Shown: positions 9,035 to 19,200 of the stretch, piece after piece
How positions within the stretch are numbered: the first letter of the stretch is position 1
Layout of the letters: every line of letters begins with the position of its first letter
DNA from: Pedobacter kyonggii
GTDB lineage: Bacteria > Bacteroidota > Bacteroidia > Sphingobacteriales > Sphingobacteriaceae
Reading direction: 5' to 3'
Assembly: GCF_004310665.1 (NCBI RefSeq)
Contig: NZ_SIXF01000014.1
Location: 62,001 to 126,000 of the forward strand
Length of the DNA stretch: 64,000 nt
The notes under the pieces: generated by a model
The model's database searches: none
Seen by the model: only the letters and a program-made list of their open reading frames with translations
Told to the model about the DNA's origin: nothing
Made by a program: the position numbers and the translations under genes

Positions 9035-10156
9035 CTACTTTTTAAACACGCTCAGATCCCATTCATCTGCCCAGTTTATCGAAATTTTATCGTTCTCAAA
9101 TTTGATTGGCAACCATAAGTAACGGCCATCAATGGCGTTTTTCGGTTCCCATTTATCGGCCATAAAAATAAATCCTCCTTTTTTGCCTGGTGCTGGCAAT
9201 ACATGCGTACTCTGCCCACCATAGGTTAGCTTAGCCCCTTCGCCCTGGCATGGATTCCCCATATAAGTCCAAGGCCCCCAGATGGAGCTTGCTTTGAACC
9301 ATCTTGCCGGATTTGGTGCCCAGCCTGTACAGCCCGAACCAACCATGTAGTAAATTCCGTTTTTCTTAAACAAAGCTGGCGCTTCTGTTTGCTGTCCTAC
9401 ATAAATTCTAATAAATTTTCCGGTATGCCCTAAATAATCGGGGGTTAACTCAGCCAAATGCAGCGTAAAATTTTCTTCTGAAGAGAATATATGATAGGCT
9501 TTTCCATCATCGTCTACAAAAACGGTCATATCTCTCGCCATTTGTCCGCCAGGTAAATCCCTACAGAAAAAGCCATCGCTTTTATTGGCCGGTGTTTCGC
9601 AGTTAACCTTTTCTTTATCAGGAGTTCCTTCTGCATAGAAAGGCATTTTACCTGGATTGGGGCGGTAGCTCTTGATAAAAGTATATGGCCCTGTGGGGCG
9701 ATCGGCTACGGCAACTCCCGATCTTGCTGCTGCATAACCTTTACCCAAAAGCTCGAGGTGGAACCACATCACAAACTTTTTGGTTTTCTTGTTGTATACC
9801 ACTTTTGGTCGTTCCAGGATCGATCCTTTAGCAATATCACTTTTCAAATCTTCGGAAACCGGAAGTGCAATGCCTTCATCTTTCCAATTGTATAAATCTT
9901 TTGATGAGTAGCAATGCACGCCTACCTGTGCTGTATTGCCTTTTTCACCTTCAATCTTATGCTCACCAAACCAATAATAAACGCCTTTGTATTCGACAAT
10001 ACCCCCGCCATGGGCGTTAATATGAACACCTTTATCATCCTTCCAAAGTTTACCGGGAGTAAAAGAAGTGTATGTTTGTTGTGCTGAAACATAACTATTT
10101 AGCCCTAGACTGAAGGCGATAAATCCTAAAACAAAACTGATTCTCTTATTCATCAT
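9035..10156 (-). CDS. GH43 protein of the exo-beta-1,3-galactanase type
   Basis: A signal peptide (about 1-25, ending VSAQ) precedes a single five-bladed propeller of 373 residues. The N-terminal blade reads INAHGGGIVEYKGVYYWFGE, where classical GH43 enzymes would have the catalytic-base Asp; here AHGGG stands instead. The remaining candidate active-site residues are Glu115 (ILERPKVVY), Asp209 (MARDMTVF), Glu258 (QQTEAPALF) and Gln315 (YGGQSTHVL). This Glu/Glu/Gln set is what I recall for the GH43_24 exo-beta-1,3-galactanases such as the Phanerochaete enzyme, which lack the usual Asp base. The role would be stepwise removal of galactose from a beta-1,3-galactan backbone. It lies between DUF2264 and GH35 genes in the same operon. 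GH43_34 is an alternative subfamily. Confidence 0.8.
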   Translation of the reverse strand: MMNKRISFVLGFIAFSLGLNSYVSAQQTYTSFTPGKLWKDDKGVHINAHGGGIVEYKGVYYWFGEHKIEGEKGNTAQVGVHCYSSKDLYNWKDEGIALPVSEDLKSDIAKGSILERPKVVYNKKTKKFVMWFHLELLGKGYAAARSGVAVADRPTGPYTFIKSYRPNPGKMPFYAEGTPDKEKVNCETPANKSDGFFCRDLPGGQMARDMTVFVDDDGKAYHIFSSEENFTLHLAELTPDYLGHTGKFIRIYVGQQTEAPALFKKNGIYYMVGSGCTGWAPNPARWFKASSIWGPWTYMGNPCQGEGAKLTYGGQSTHVLPAPGKKGGFIFMADKWEPKNAIDGRYLWLPIKFENDKISINWADEWDLSVFKK

Positions 10157-10230
10157 TTTAATTAAATAATTTTTAACGTTGCAAATACGGTAATTTACTT
10201 ACATCTTTTCAATTGTATAACAACCTGCTT

Positions 10231-11478
10231 TTATTTTAAACTGGCACTGTGATCGTTTTCAAAATTCTCCCCACTCCAGATCTTTTGCGCACTCCATTTC
10301 TCCGCTGGGTTAGCCCAGAATGGGTCTGCTTCTGGCAAACCTAATGGCAAAAAGATATTTGAAGCAATGTACGGGCTGCCCTGGTTGTTATAAAAATCGC
10401 CAAGATTGGGCTGATCGCCATATAAACCGATGGTTAACCAACCATTTTTGTAGGTAGTAGGGCTCTCTAAAGTTTTTTTGATTACGGCGGTTAAAGCGCA
10501 ACGTACCTGAGCAGAACTTAACTGTTTTGGTAATGCTTTTCTCAAGGCCATATCGGCCAAATGATGAAATACTGCACCACGATAAATGATGGAGCGGCCA
10601 GTTGCTGGGTAAGTGCCGTCGGTGTTGATTAATCTTTCCTGAATGATGGCATACCGTTCATTGCGCTTTTTAATCTTTTCGAACATCTCTTTATAACTGT
10701 TCGTTTTAGCGCCAATGATATTGGCCAAAGTAGCCAGATAAGGGTGAATAACATAACTATTGTAATAATCGAAAGCAAAGGATGTTCCATCGGCGTACAT
10801 TCCATCGCCTGCGTACCATTGCTCCATTTGCTGTAGGGCATAATCAACACGCATTGGATCCCAGCTGTAACCGAACTTAGCCAGAAAAGCCTCGTTCATG
10901 GCAGAAAACAGTAACCAGTTAGAAAAAACAGGTTTGAATCTTCTGGTGGTAACGATCGATTTCATCATCAGGTCCTGATTTTTCTTATCGAGGTTTTCCC
11001 ACAACCAAGGTGCACGTACCAAAGCCAATGCAACATAAGAAGCATCTACCAGTTGTTGCCCACCGATATCGAAATTCATAAAATCTTTAGCATTAGAATC
11101 TAAAGCATTTTTTAATCCTTGAATGGCCCACTCCCGGTACTGTTTCCTTAAAGCTACTTCTTCTGTCGAACCTCCTTCTAACTGCAACCATGGCGCAATG
11201 CCGCTTAAAACCCTACCCAAAACTTCTACATACTGTACTTTAATGCGGTGTTCTTTATTATCAATATGGATAGAAGTAACTTTTGGCATCGCAATACGCA
11301 GGCTGTCTTTAGCCAGGTTATACAAAACGGGCTTCACCATCTTATCCATCTGTTGCAACCAAAACTGCCGATCGGTTAAAACCGCATTTTTGGTATTCCT
11401 GGTTTTCTTTTGTGCAAATGCCGAACCACCTGCCAAGATGATCAATAAACCCGTAATCAAAATATTTTTAAGTCTCAT
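10231..11478 (-). CDS. DUF2264-family (alpha/alpha)6-barrel protein, possible GH154-like glucuronidase
   Basis: This 415-residue protein has an N-terminal signal peptide (about 1-22, ending GSAFA) and matches the DUF2264 family by its characteristic segments: EVLGRVLSGIAPWL near residue 85, NWLLFSAMNEAFLAKFGY in the middle, DGMYADGTSFAFDYYNSYV, and ERLINTDGTYPATGRSIIYR toward the C terminus. As far as I recall, a DUF2264-type protein of the Bacteroides arabinogalactan loci was shown to be a beta-glucuronidase and founded GH154; I cannot confirm subfamily membership here. It starts 15 bp downstream of the GH105 gene, so the pair is co-transcribed, and both would act on uronic acids. Removal of glucuronate caps is a plausible but unproven role. 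Confidence 0.75.
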   Translation of the reverse strand: MRLKNILITGLLIILAGGSAFAQKKTRNTKNAVLTDRQFWLQQMDKMVKPVLYNLAKDSLRIAMPKVTSIHIDNKEHRIKVQYVEVLGRVLSGIAPWLQLEGGSTEEVALRKQYREWAIQGLKNALDSNAKDFMNFDIGGQQLVDASYVALALVRAPWLWENLDKKNQDLMMKSIVTTRRFKPVFSNWLLFSAMNEAFLAKFGYSWDPMRVDYALQQMEQWYAGDGMYADGTSFAFDYYNSYVIHPYLATLANIIGAKTNSYKEMFEKIKKRNERYAIIQERLINTDGTYPATGRSIIYRGAVFHHLADMALRKALPKQLSSAQVRCALTAVIKKTLESPTTYKNGWLTIGLYGDQPNLGDFYNNQGSPYIASNIFLPLGLPEADPFWANPAEKWSAQKIWSGENFENDHSASLK

Positions 11479-11493
11479 TTTTTCCTGTAAAAA

Positions 11494-12627
11494 TTAATTT
11501 TTGTTTGATAATTGGCGATACATTTCGCACCCCGCCAATAAAAAGGCACCTACTCCGAAATTCGAGGTAGAATTTACATCAACCACCTGACCTGGAATGG
11601 CTTTCTCTCCTATAGGCTGTACATACCCCAGTTTACCGTTAGGCTGTAATGCAGTTTTAGCTAAATATCCCCACGCTTTTTGTGCTGCAGGTAAATATTT
11701 TTTTTCTTTTAAATAACCGTTGTTTATCCCCCATAACAAACCATAAGTAAAAAAGGCTGTCCCACTGGTTTCTGGCCCAGGGGCATGCTGTGGATCGAGG
11801 ATACTTCTGGTCCAATAGCCTTCTGGCTGCTGGCTTTTAACAATTGCTTTGGCCATATTCTGGTACTTGCTTAGGTATTCGTTCCGATGTGGATCGTTAA
11901 GGGGCAGATCTTTTAACACTTTTGCCAAACCTGCAAATACCCAACCATCGCCCCTTGCCCAAAAATCTTTTTTACCATTTACACTTTTATGTTTTGGATA
12001 AACGTATTTGGCATCCCGGTAATAAAGTTTTTCCTTTTTATCGTACATGATGCTGTTGGCATACATAAAATATTCGTAAAGTTTATCCAGGTATTTTTGA
12101 TCGCCAGTTACTTTATATAGTTTGGTCATAACAGGCATTACCATGTATAAACCATCGGCCCACCACCAATAATCGTTATTGGGTGTGCTCATTTCGTATT
12201 CAATTACCTCTTTTGCCCTTGCAATTTTATATTCTTCGGGTTTTAAGTGGTATAAATCGATATAGGTTTGAAAACAGATCTGCCAATCGCCAAACAGTAC
12301 ATACTCATCAGTTTCGCCATATTTATATTTCCAGTTGGATTTATCAGTTGATTTTGCGCCCATCCATTTGTTATAAACGGCCCAATCTTCTGAATACTTA
12401 CGGTAAGTTTCGTTCTTCGTAATTCCATAAACCTCCATGTTTCCGGTATGGTATGCAGCATGATCCCAAAAAGCACGTACTTCTGGTTTATTATTACTTT
12501 GCCAGTAGGCATTTGCACGACCGATCATTTCGAGTACTTCCTCTTTTGAAGTTGAAGTTTGTGCATTTACAGCAGTGCTGATAAAAAACAACAAGAAGAA
12601 AAGCGCTTGATACAATTTTAAATTCAT
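11494..12627 (-). CDS. GH105 unsaturated glucuronyl/galacturonyl hydrolase
   Basis: The 377-residue product has a signal peptide (about 1-23, ending VNAQ) and the (alpha/alpha)6 barrel of GH105. The key segment NDYWWWADGLYMVMPVM contains the general acid/base Asp (Asp158), and DFWARGDGWVFAG (about 221-233) is the second signature. GH105 enzymes hydrate and open the 4,5-unsaturated uronic acid left by a polysaccharide lyase. Its stop overlaps its neighbour: the ATG of this gene overlaps the TAA of the double-GH43 gene (TAATG at 12627), indicating translational coupling. The presence of a GH105 implies a lyase product upstream in the pathway; the only local candidate is the BNR_4 propeller protein at 14815-16137. 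Pectin-derived unsaturated sugars are the alternative substrate. Confidence 0.88.
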   Translation of the reverse strand: MNLKLYQALFFLLFFISTAVNAQTSTSKEEVLEMIGRANAYWQSNNKPEVRAFWDHAAYHTGNMEVYGITKNETYRKYSEDWAVYNKWMGAKSTDKSNWKYKYGETDEYVLFGDWQICFQTYIDLYHLKPEEYKIARAKEVIEYEMSTPNNDYWWWADGLYMVMPVMTKLYKVTGDQKYLDKLYEYFMYANSIMYDKKEKLYYRDAKYVYPKHKSVNGKKDFWARGDGWVFAGLAKVLKDLPLNDPHRNEYLSKYQNMAKAIVKSQQPEGYWTRSILDPQHAPGPETSGTAFFTYGLLWGINNGYLKEKKYLPAAQKAWGYLAKTALQPNGKLGYVQPIGEKAIPGQVVDVNSTSNFGVGAFLLAGCEMYRQLSNKN

Positions 12628-14798
12628 TAGTGTATTGGTTTAATGCCGTTTACGGTTGGTACTACAGGTTTAATGGTTCCATCAGTATTAAATTCCATTT
12701 TATCGATACAAACCTCGCGGTTGTAGCCTGCAGCACTTCCCATTGAGATTCCTTTTGGTCGGGTAAAACGATGGTAAACCATATACCATTCATCTTTTCC
12801 GTTAACTTTGATTACACTGTTGTGCCCTGTTCCGTAAATACCTTGTGTTACATCTTTTGCCAGAATCAGATTATTTTCCGGAATGGTTATTTTTCCTGTA
12901 GGCGAATCAGAAAAGCCATAACGTACCCTATAATTTTCGCTCCGGGTATCATCTTCAGACCATAAAAAATAATACTTTCCATTACGATAAAAAACTTCGG
13001 TACCTTCTCTAAAACCATTGTTTGGTGTAATAACTTTAATCTCATTGGTATCAATCGAAATCATATCTTCATTTAATGGTGCAACGGCCATGTAACCATT
13101 CCCCCAATATAGATAACTTTTATTGGTTTTAGGATCGTTAAATACATCAGGATCAATCTCCTGCCCGCCTTTAATTCCTTTTTGTTTGCTTGAAATTAAA
13201 GCCTTACCACTATCTTTGAACGGACCGGACGGATGATCAGCAACAGCAACTCCAATTTTCTGTGCTGCTGTGAAATAATAGAAATACTTATAAGCACCGT
13301 TTACTTTCTTTTCGATAATGGTAGGCGCCCAGGCATTCTTTTTCGCCCAAGAAACATCTTTTTCAAGGTCTAATATTTTACCTTCATCTGTCCAGTTAAC
13401 GAGGTCAGTTGATGAAAAACTTTTAAAATAGGTACCACTCCAGTTATTAAAACCATCGCTGGTTGGATAGATGTAATATTTACCTGTTTTATTGGAATAT
13501 AAAATTTCCGGATCTGCGTAATAACCTTTTAAAACTGGGTTCTTGGCTACAGCAACACTTACCGAATAAGTTTTAGGTTGTTGATGGGCAATACCTACTT
13601 TAATTTTTACAGGGCCTTTAGTAAAATCTAATTTTCCTTTTGGTGTGATACTGATTTGATTAAAGGTATTAAACTGCGGATCAAAAGCTTTTAAATCAGT
13701 CCCATAATTTACAGGCAGATAAAGTTTTTGGTTCACGCTATCTAAAACAATATTATTTTGGTTGATTGCCTTATTCTGTGCGCTTTGCAAAACAGATTCG
13801 ACAGTATACCACTGATTGAGCAACCGGTTTAGCTCTTGTTGATTAATAGGCAAAATAGTTCCGTGCCTTGGGTGAAAATCCATGGTAATATCTTGATCTA
13901 CTACACTAAAATTTGCCAGATCTTTGCTTTTGGTAAACTGATAGCGGCCTTTCATATATACATCGTACATCAGGATATATTCGTCGCTATGGTTCAATTT
14001 AAAAACACCAGCTCCTTCTACAGCCTCTTTTGTCTGTTGTAAATATTTATCCTGCTGCACATAACCTGTGGTGAGCTGATCGGAAACTGCTTTTTTTATG
14101 CCGTTGCCATTTCCTTCTGTTTTAAAGAATAAATTGTATTTCCCTTTATCGTAAATAATGTCGCCATCAATACAAGAACCATTAGTTGGGCTAAAAAAGA
14201 GCTGTTTTGGAGCTGTTTCCAGATCTGTAAAGCCTGCGTTGGCGTAGGCATAATAGATTTTATCGGGATCATTTCCATGTTTCATCGACCAGTAAACCAT
14301 ATATTTTTTGGCAGTTTTATCGTAAATGGTCTGCGGAGCCCAAACCCGAAGCAGGTTTTCATTATTTGGAAAACGTTTTTGAATATTGATTACACTTGAT
14401 GTCCAGTGGATCAGATCATTCGATTTCAACAATACCATTGCCCTGTTCGAGTTCCAGCCATTGGCCGAAACCATATCGGTAGCCACCATGTAAAAGGTTT
14501 TGCCGTCTTCGCCACGCAAAATATGTGGATCGCGTATACCACCAGTACTACTGATCTTTTCGGAAGAAATGACTGGATTGTTATTGTTTAAAGCCTTGTA
14601 ATGGTAACCATCGGTGCTCACTGCAAAACGGATTGCTTCTTCTGCTTTCGAATTTCCGGTAAAATAGGTAAATAAATAAGCTATGTTTTCTTTTGATTCG
14701 GCTATGCGGCCAATGCGTTTTTTAGGTTGTGCGATTATCGTACTTGATAAAAATATCAACAATAAAAGAATACTATATTTTGTTAATTGATGCTTCAT
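12627..14798 (-). CDS. Two-domain protein with tandem GH43 catalytic modules
   Basis: The start at 14798 is preferred (MKHQLTKYSILLLLIFLSS, a signal peptide, with AGGAA just ahead); the longer frame to 14882 would overlap the preceding gene by 68 bp with a non-signal N terminus. The 723-residue product has two five-bladed propellers. The first (about 35-330) has GGIRDPHILR (base Asp), CIDGDIIYDKGKYN and AVEGAGVFKL (acid Glu). The second (about 440-720) has KGYYADPEILY, AWAPTIIEK, EIDPDVFND and REGTEVFYRNGKYYFLW. Both therefore keep the Asp/Asp/Glu triad. GH43 enzymes commonly release arabinofuranose, xylose or galactose; the C-terminal half looks like the arabinofuranosidase/xylosidase group. 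It lies 16 bp after the BNR_4 gene and is translationally coupled to GH105. Confidence 0.88.
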   Translation of the reverse strand: MKHQLTKYSILLLLIFLSSTIIAQPKKRIGRIAESKENIAYLFTYFTGNSKAEEAIRFAVSTDGYHYKALNNNNPVISSEKISSTGGIRDPHILRGEDGKTFYMVATDMVSANGWNSNRAMVLLKSNDLIHWTSSVINIQKRFPNNENLLRVWAPQTIYDKTAKKYMVYWSMKHGNDPDKIYYAYANAGFTDLETAPKQLFFSPTNGSCIDGDIIYDKGKYNLFFKTEGNGNGIKKAVSDQLTTGYVQQDKYLQQTKEAVEGAGVFKLNHSDEYILMYDVYMKGRYQFTKSKDLANFSVVDQDITMDFHPRHGTILPINQQELNRLLNQWYTVESVLQSAQNKAINQNNIVLDSVNQKLYLPVNYGTDLKAFDPQFNTFNQISITPKGKLDFTKGPVKIKVGIAHQQPKTYSVSVAVAKNPVLKGYYADPEILYSNKTGKYYIYPTSDGFNNWSGTYFKSFSSTDLVNWTDEGKILDLEKDVSWAKKNAWAPTIIEKKVNGAYKYFYYFTAAQKIGVAVADHPSGPFKDSGKALISSKQKGIKGGQEIDPDVFNDPKTNKSYLYWGNGYMAVAPLNEDMISIDTNEIKVITPNNGFREGTEVFYRNGKYYFLWSEDDTRSENYRVRYGFSDSPTGKITIPENNLILAKDVTQGIYGTGHNSVIKVNGKDEWYMVYHRFTRPKGISMGSAAGYNREVCIDKMEFNTDGTIKPVVPTVNGIKPIH

Positions 14799-14814
14799 TT
14801 CCTGGTAATTCGGT

Positions 14815-16137
14815 TTATTTTTTAGGTTTCCAATCCAATACCTGCACCTGGGTTGGTACCTGATTTGCTTTCCCTTCGCCATCTATCTGGGTAACATTTT
14901 GCAGAAACAGGCTCAACATCCTTTTATTTTTCCAAAGTTCGGTATCGTAAGTGGGTTCCCAATCGCCCATACTTGTTTCGGTAAGGTCTTTAATTTTCCA
15001 GTTTTCCGATCCAAGATGATCGTTTAAAGCAATAGATGCCTTGTTTCCACGTTCAGCATCCCTAAACAATAAACCGGCAGCATAATGTCCGCCATTTGAC
15101 CATACAATAATCTGTGGCCGCGAAATTGGAATCTGTTTTGTACCAGTACCACTTAAGCTAAAAGCCGTTTTTCTAAAATTAAGGTTGCTTACTTCCCAAT
15201 GGCCATCTGTTTTAAAAACGAGGTGATATTGAGGACCGGTTTCATTCGACCCACGCCAATAACCAGCAATAAATACCTTGCCTTTGGCATCGGCAAACAT
15301 TGATGTCTGGTTAATCAGCTCACTTTTTTGCGGAATTTTAAGTGCATATTCTGCATTAGCGGCAGTAATGGGAAGACTATATTTTTCATTGGTAGATTTT
15401 AACCAGGTTAAACCTCCATCAGTTGATTTGGCATAACATAAATCATGGTTACTGGCTACATCAGGGCTTTCGCGCCACACCCACGATAAATGGATGGTGC
15501 CAACCTGATCTACGGCTACCTGCCAATATGCATTTCGCTGTCCTTCGCCATCAATCATCCCATCCTGTACACGTGTCCATTTTTTGGTCTTCAAACTATA
15601 ATGGTTTATCATCAGGTTTCCGTTTCCAGAGCCACCATCGCGGTAAAAAAATAAGAGATCGCCATTGGCCAGCTTATAAAACTCAGGATAACTGACCTTA
15701 TTTTCCTTTGCAGAAAGCATAACTTCTTTATTCCCTAAGGTTAATGAACCTGCTGAAACTGATTTGGCATAGTTTAGATTGTTATTATGCTGGCCCCAGG
15801 CAATATGAAGGAAACCATCACCATCTACCATGATACTAATTGATTTATGAGCGTCGGTGGCATCGCCTTTATAGGGCGTGGTAACTAATATCCAACGGGT
15901 TGAACCGATTTTGCGTTTGGCCAATACCACATTTTGTTCGTGATCATAATAAGCGGCATACTGGCTATCATTAAAGCTGATTAAAGAATTTTTACGAAAA
16001 ATAACAGTATTTACCGAGTTGTTTGCCCAGCCATTATTGGCAATGGTACTCAGTTGTGTTTCTTGTGCAACACTCATCAGGTTAATACCGATGAATGTGC
16101 AGATTAGAAATATACTTTTATTTAGGGATTGATACAT
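14815..16137 (-). CDS. BNR_4-family seven-bladed propeller protein, candidate rhamnosidase or rhamnose-glucuronate lyase
   Basis: A signal peptide (about 1-24, ending SVAQ) precedes 416 residues of beta-propeller repeats. The diagnostic BNR_4 segments are present: ATDAHKSISIMVDGDGFLHI followed by AWGQHNNNLNYAKS (about residues 90-125), SYPEFYKLANGDLLFFYRDG, GQRNAYWQVAVDQVGTIHLS and SNHDLCYAKSTDGGLTWL. Families sharing this fold include ulvan lyases PL24/PL25, the alpha-L-rhamnosidase family GH145 and a rhamnose-glucuronate lyase family; all act on rhamnose-uronate linkages. As first gene of the operon, followed by GH43, GH105 and DUF2264 genes, a role in removing rhamnose from rhamnose-alpha-1,4-glucuronate caps is attractive. 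A lyase would feed GH105; a hydrolase would feed the DUF2264 protein. Which of these is right is undecided. Confidence 0.7.
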   Translation of the reverse strand: MYQSLNKSIFLICTFIGINLMSVAQETQLSTIANNGWANNSVNTVIFRKNSLISFNDSQYAAYYDHEQNVVLAKRKIGSTRWILVTTPYKGDATDAHKSISIMVDGDGFLHIAWGQHNNNLNYAKSVSAGSLTLGNKEVMLSAKENKVSYPEFYKLANGDLLFFYRDGGSGNGNLMINHYSLKTKKWTRVQDGMIDGEGQRNAYWQVAVDQVGTIHLSWVWRESPDVASNHDLCYAKSTDGGLTWLKSTNEKYSLPITAANAEYALKIPQKSELINQTSMFADAKGKVFIAGYWRGSNETGPQYHLVFKTDGHWEVSNLNFRKTAFSLSGTGTKQIPISRPQIIVWSNGGHYAAGLLFRDAERGNKASIALNDHLGSENWKIKDLTETSMGDWEPTYDTELWKNKRMLSLFLQNVTQIDGEGKANQVPTQVQVLDWKPKK

Positions 16138-16177
16138 TATTCGGTTTAGGCTGCTCGGTTTCTTACATTTAATGAAG

Positions 16178-16236
16178 CCGAAGTACCGAAATTTTTAAGC
16201 TTTACACAGGGGGCTAAATCATACTTTGCAGGGGGC
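16178..16236 (-). promoter_or_regulatory. Predicted HTCS operator and promoter of the enzyme operon
   Basis: On the minus strand GCCCCCTG occurs twice with starts 22 bp apart (plus-strand CAGGGGGC at 16207-16214 and 16229-16236). After a further 22-23 bp comes TACTTCGG (16178-16185), a weak match to the -7 box, then about 40 nt to the ATG at 16137. The layout copies that of the two SusC promoters at 1837-1904 and 6966-7032, although the half-site is G-CCCCC-TG rather than A-CCCC-T. It lies between the HTCS gene and its presumed target operon. Confidence 0.5.
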
Positions 16237-16278
16237 GTTTTAAGATAAACGCCTTTAAAAGCCAAAATAGCGTAACTT

Positions 16279-19200
16279 TTATGTTGTGGCATTAATATTA
16301 TAGTATTTATGAAAACTTTTTCGGTGTTTCTTTATAAATTCTGATGGCGTTAATTTAAACAACTTTTGAAACTGTTCTCTAAAGTATTTACTATCATTTA
16401 TACCTACTCTAAAGGCAGCTTCGTTAATATTTAAATTGGTATTGATTAACAGTTCGGCAGCCTTTCTTAGTCTGATAAAACGGATAAAACCATTTATAGA
16501 CTGACCTGAAGTGGCCTTGATCCTTTTATAGAGATTAGAATGGCTCATTCCAAGATCAGATGCCAGTGTTTTTACGTTAAAACTGTCTTCCATCAGGTTT
16601 TCTTCTATAATGGTAATGCACTTTTGAAGAAAACCCTTATCCTCCTGAGACACTTTATGGGCATCACTTTTCAAGGTAATTTCATTGTAGAAATAAGACT
16701 GAAGATTGGTCCTGTTTTTAATAATGCTATTAATTTTGGCTGTAAAAAGCTCCTTGTCGAAGGGTTTACTGATAAAATCGTAGGCACCAACTTCGATTCC
16801 CTTAAGTTTTACCTCCGGACTAGGGTCGCCGGTTAACAGAATTACCGGAATATGGCTTAAGGCAGAATCCTCCTTAATCGCCTTACAGAGTTCGATACCA
16901 TTAAGACCATCCATGTTTACATCAGATATTACGATATCAGGCAAATATTCTTTACAAAGTTTCAGCCCATCTGTACCATTTTCGGCCTTGTAAATTTTGA
17001 AATTATCCTGAAAAATATGCTTGATGTAATCAATAATTTCAGGGTTATCATCAATAACCAAAATCGAGTGTAAATCTGAAATGAGCAATTCGAGGTTGCC
17101 CACATTCTCGGCATCGTTATTTTCTGCTTCTTCCTCTTGCGCAATGAGCTCGTTTACATAGGTTAATTCGTTTTGGAAAACACCACTTTGCTGCAAGTTT
17201 GGCTCCCCAACCGGAATATCGATCAAAAATATGGTACCCATCCCCTGGTTGGAACGGAATGAAATTTTCCCTTTATGCAATTCTACAAAGTTTTTGGCCA
17301 GGTAAAGACCAATGCCGAAACCCATCTTCAGCGATTCGTTCGACATTACTTTATAAAATTTATCGAACAACTTTTCACCTACATGTGCCGGTATGCCCGG
17401 ACCACTATCGCTCACCTCAATCTGCACCCGCATACCAAGGGTTTTAACACTAAATTTCACAAAGCCGCCTTTTGGGGTGAATTTAAGTGCGTTAGAGAGC
17501 AGGTTAAAGAAAACAATTTCGAGTTTGTCTTTATCTGCATAAATATCCAATTCTTCTTCCTCACACTCAAAAGTATATTCGATATGGTTCTGCTTTGCCA
17601 AATAATTAAAGCAGAGGAAAATCTCGTTTGTAAATTTGTAGAGGTTGATCCTTACAATCTTCAAAGCGTCGTTCTCACTTTCCGTTTTTCTAAATAGTAA
17701 TAACTGATCTACCAGGCTTAACAAACGCCTCGAATTGCGGTAAACAACATTTAAATCGTTCTTCTCTTGCCCTGGGTCTTTTTTATGGATAATATCTTTA
17801 ATCGGATTAACAATTAAGGTTAGCGGCGTTCTCAGCTCGTGCGAAATATTGGTGAAGAAATTCAGTTTTTTCTCATTCAGGTCTTTTTCACGCTCCATTT
17901 TAAGGTTGGTAATTTCTACTTCGTGTTTTAATCTTCTCTGGCGATTGCGATAGGTTTGAAAAAGATAAAACAGGGAAGACCCTATAATGAGGTAAATGGC
18001 ATAGACCCACCAGGTACGGTACCACGGTGGTAAAATCTTAATTATTACAATCTTTTCATTGTTGCTCCAAGCACCTTCCGTATCAGTACTTTTAATGTGC
18101 AGTTTATATTCACCTTCATTTAACCTGGAATAATAGGCTGTGCTTAATTTGTTTACATAATTCCAGTCTCTATCCCAACCTTCCAGGTAATAGGCGTAAG
18201 AAATCTGATCCTGAAAAGAGAATTCTATTGCTGCGTAATCCATAGAAATCACCGCAGCACTAAATGGGATTTCTATGCGTGCTAAATTAACAACAGAGAT
18301 ATCGTTATAACCTGAATCCTGATCGAGCGGAATATTATTGATCCTAAAATCGGTCAGCACCATTTTTGGTATCCGTTTATTTTTCTTAATGCTATCGGGC
18401 GAAAACAAGTTGAAGCCACCAATTCCACCAAACAAAAAGTTACCGTTTGCAAGTTTTAATGCAGCATTATAATTAAACTGATTGCTCTGTAGGCCATCGG
18501 TAGCATAATAGTTTTTAAAGCTGTTGTGTGCAACATCAAATTTTGACAAACCATTATAAGTACTACACCATAAATTACCTTGGGCATCCTGAAGGATATT
18601 GAGCACCGAATTACTTGGTAATCCATCGCTCTGAATGTACCGCTTTATTTTTTTTGTTTCCGGATCAAAAAGCAATAAACCTCCGCCTTCGGTGCCGATC
18701 CATATTTGATGATTAAAATCTTCCTGAATGGCCCTAATGGCAAAATTAATCTTCGTATAACGATGCTTTTTGTTTATTGGATCGATTTCGATCAGTTCGG
18801 TATAGTTACCTGCCCAAAGCCTGCCTTTCGAATCCTGGAACAAGCTGTGGATATCCTTTAGTTTATGGTCAAAAAGTTCAAATTTATCGGCGCTTTTATT
18901 GTAACGGTACAATGCACCACCTTTTGTGGTACCTACCCAAATATTTTGCTGTTTGTCTTGATAAAGCTTCCAAATATTAATGTCATCAACGCCTTTATAG
19001 GTATTATAACAGTTATAGTGGACAAACTTACCTGTTGTTTTATTAAAACGATCTATCCCGCCGCTAAAACTGGCCACCCAAATATTATGATCTGCATCGT
19101 TTAAAATACTGGTAACGAAATTACTTGTTAAAGAGTTTGGATCGCCGGTTTTGGCATAATTAGCAAAAGTATTTTGCTTTCTGTTCCAAACACTTAAACC

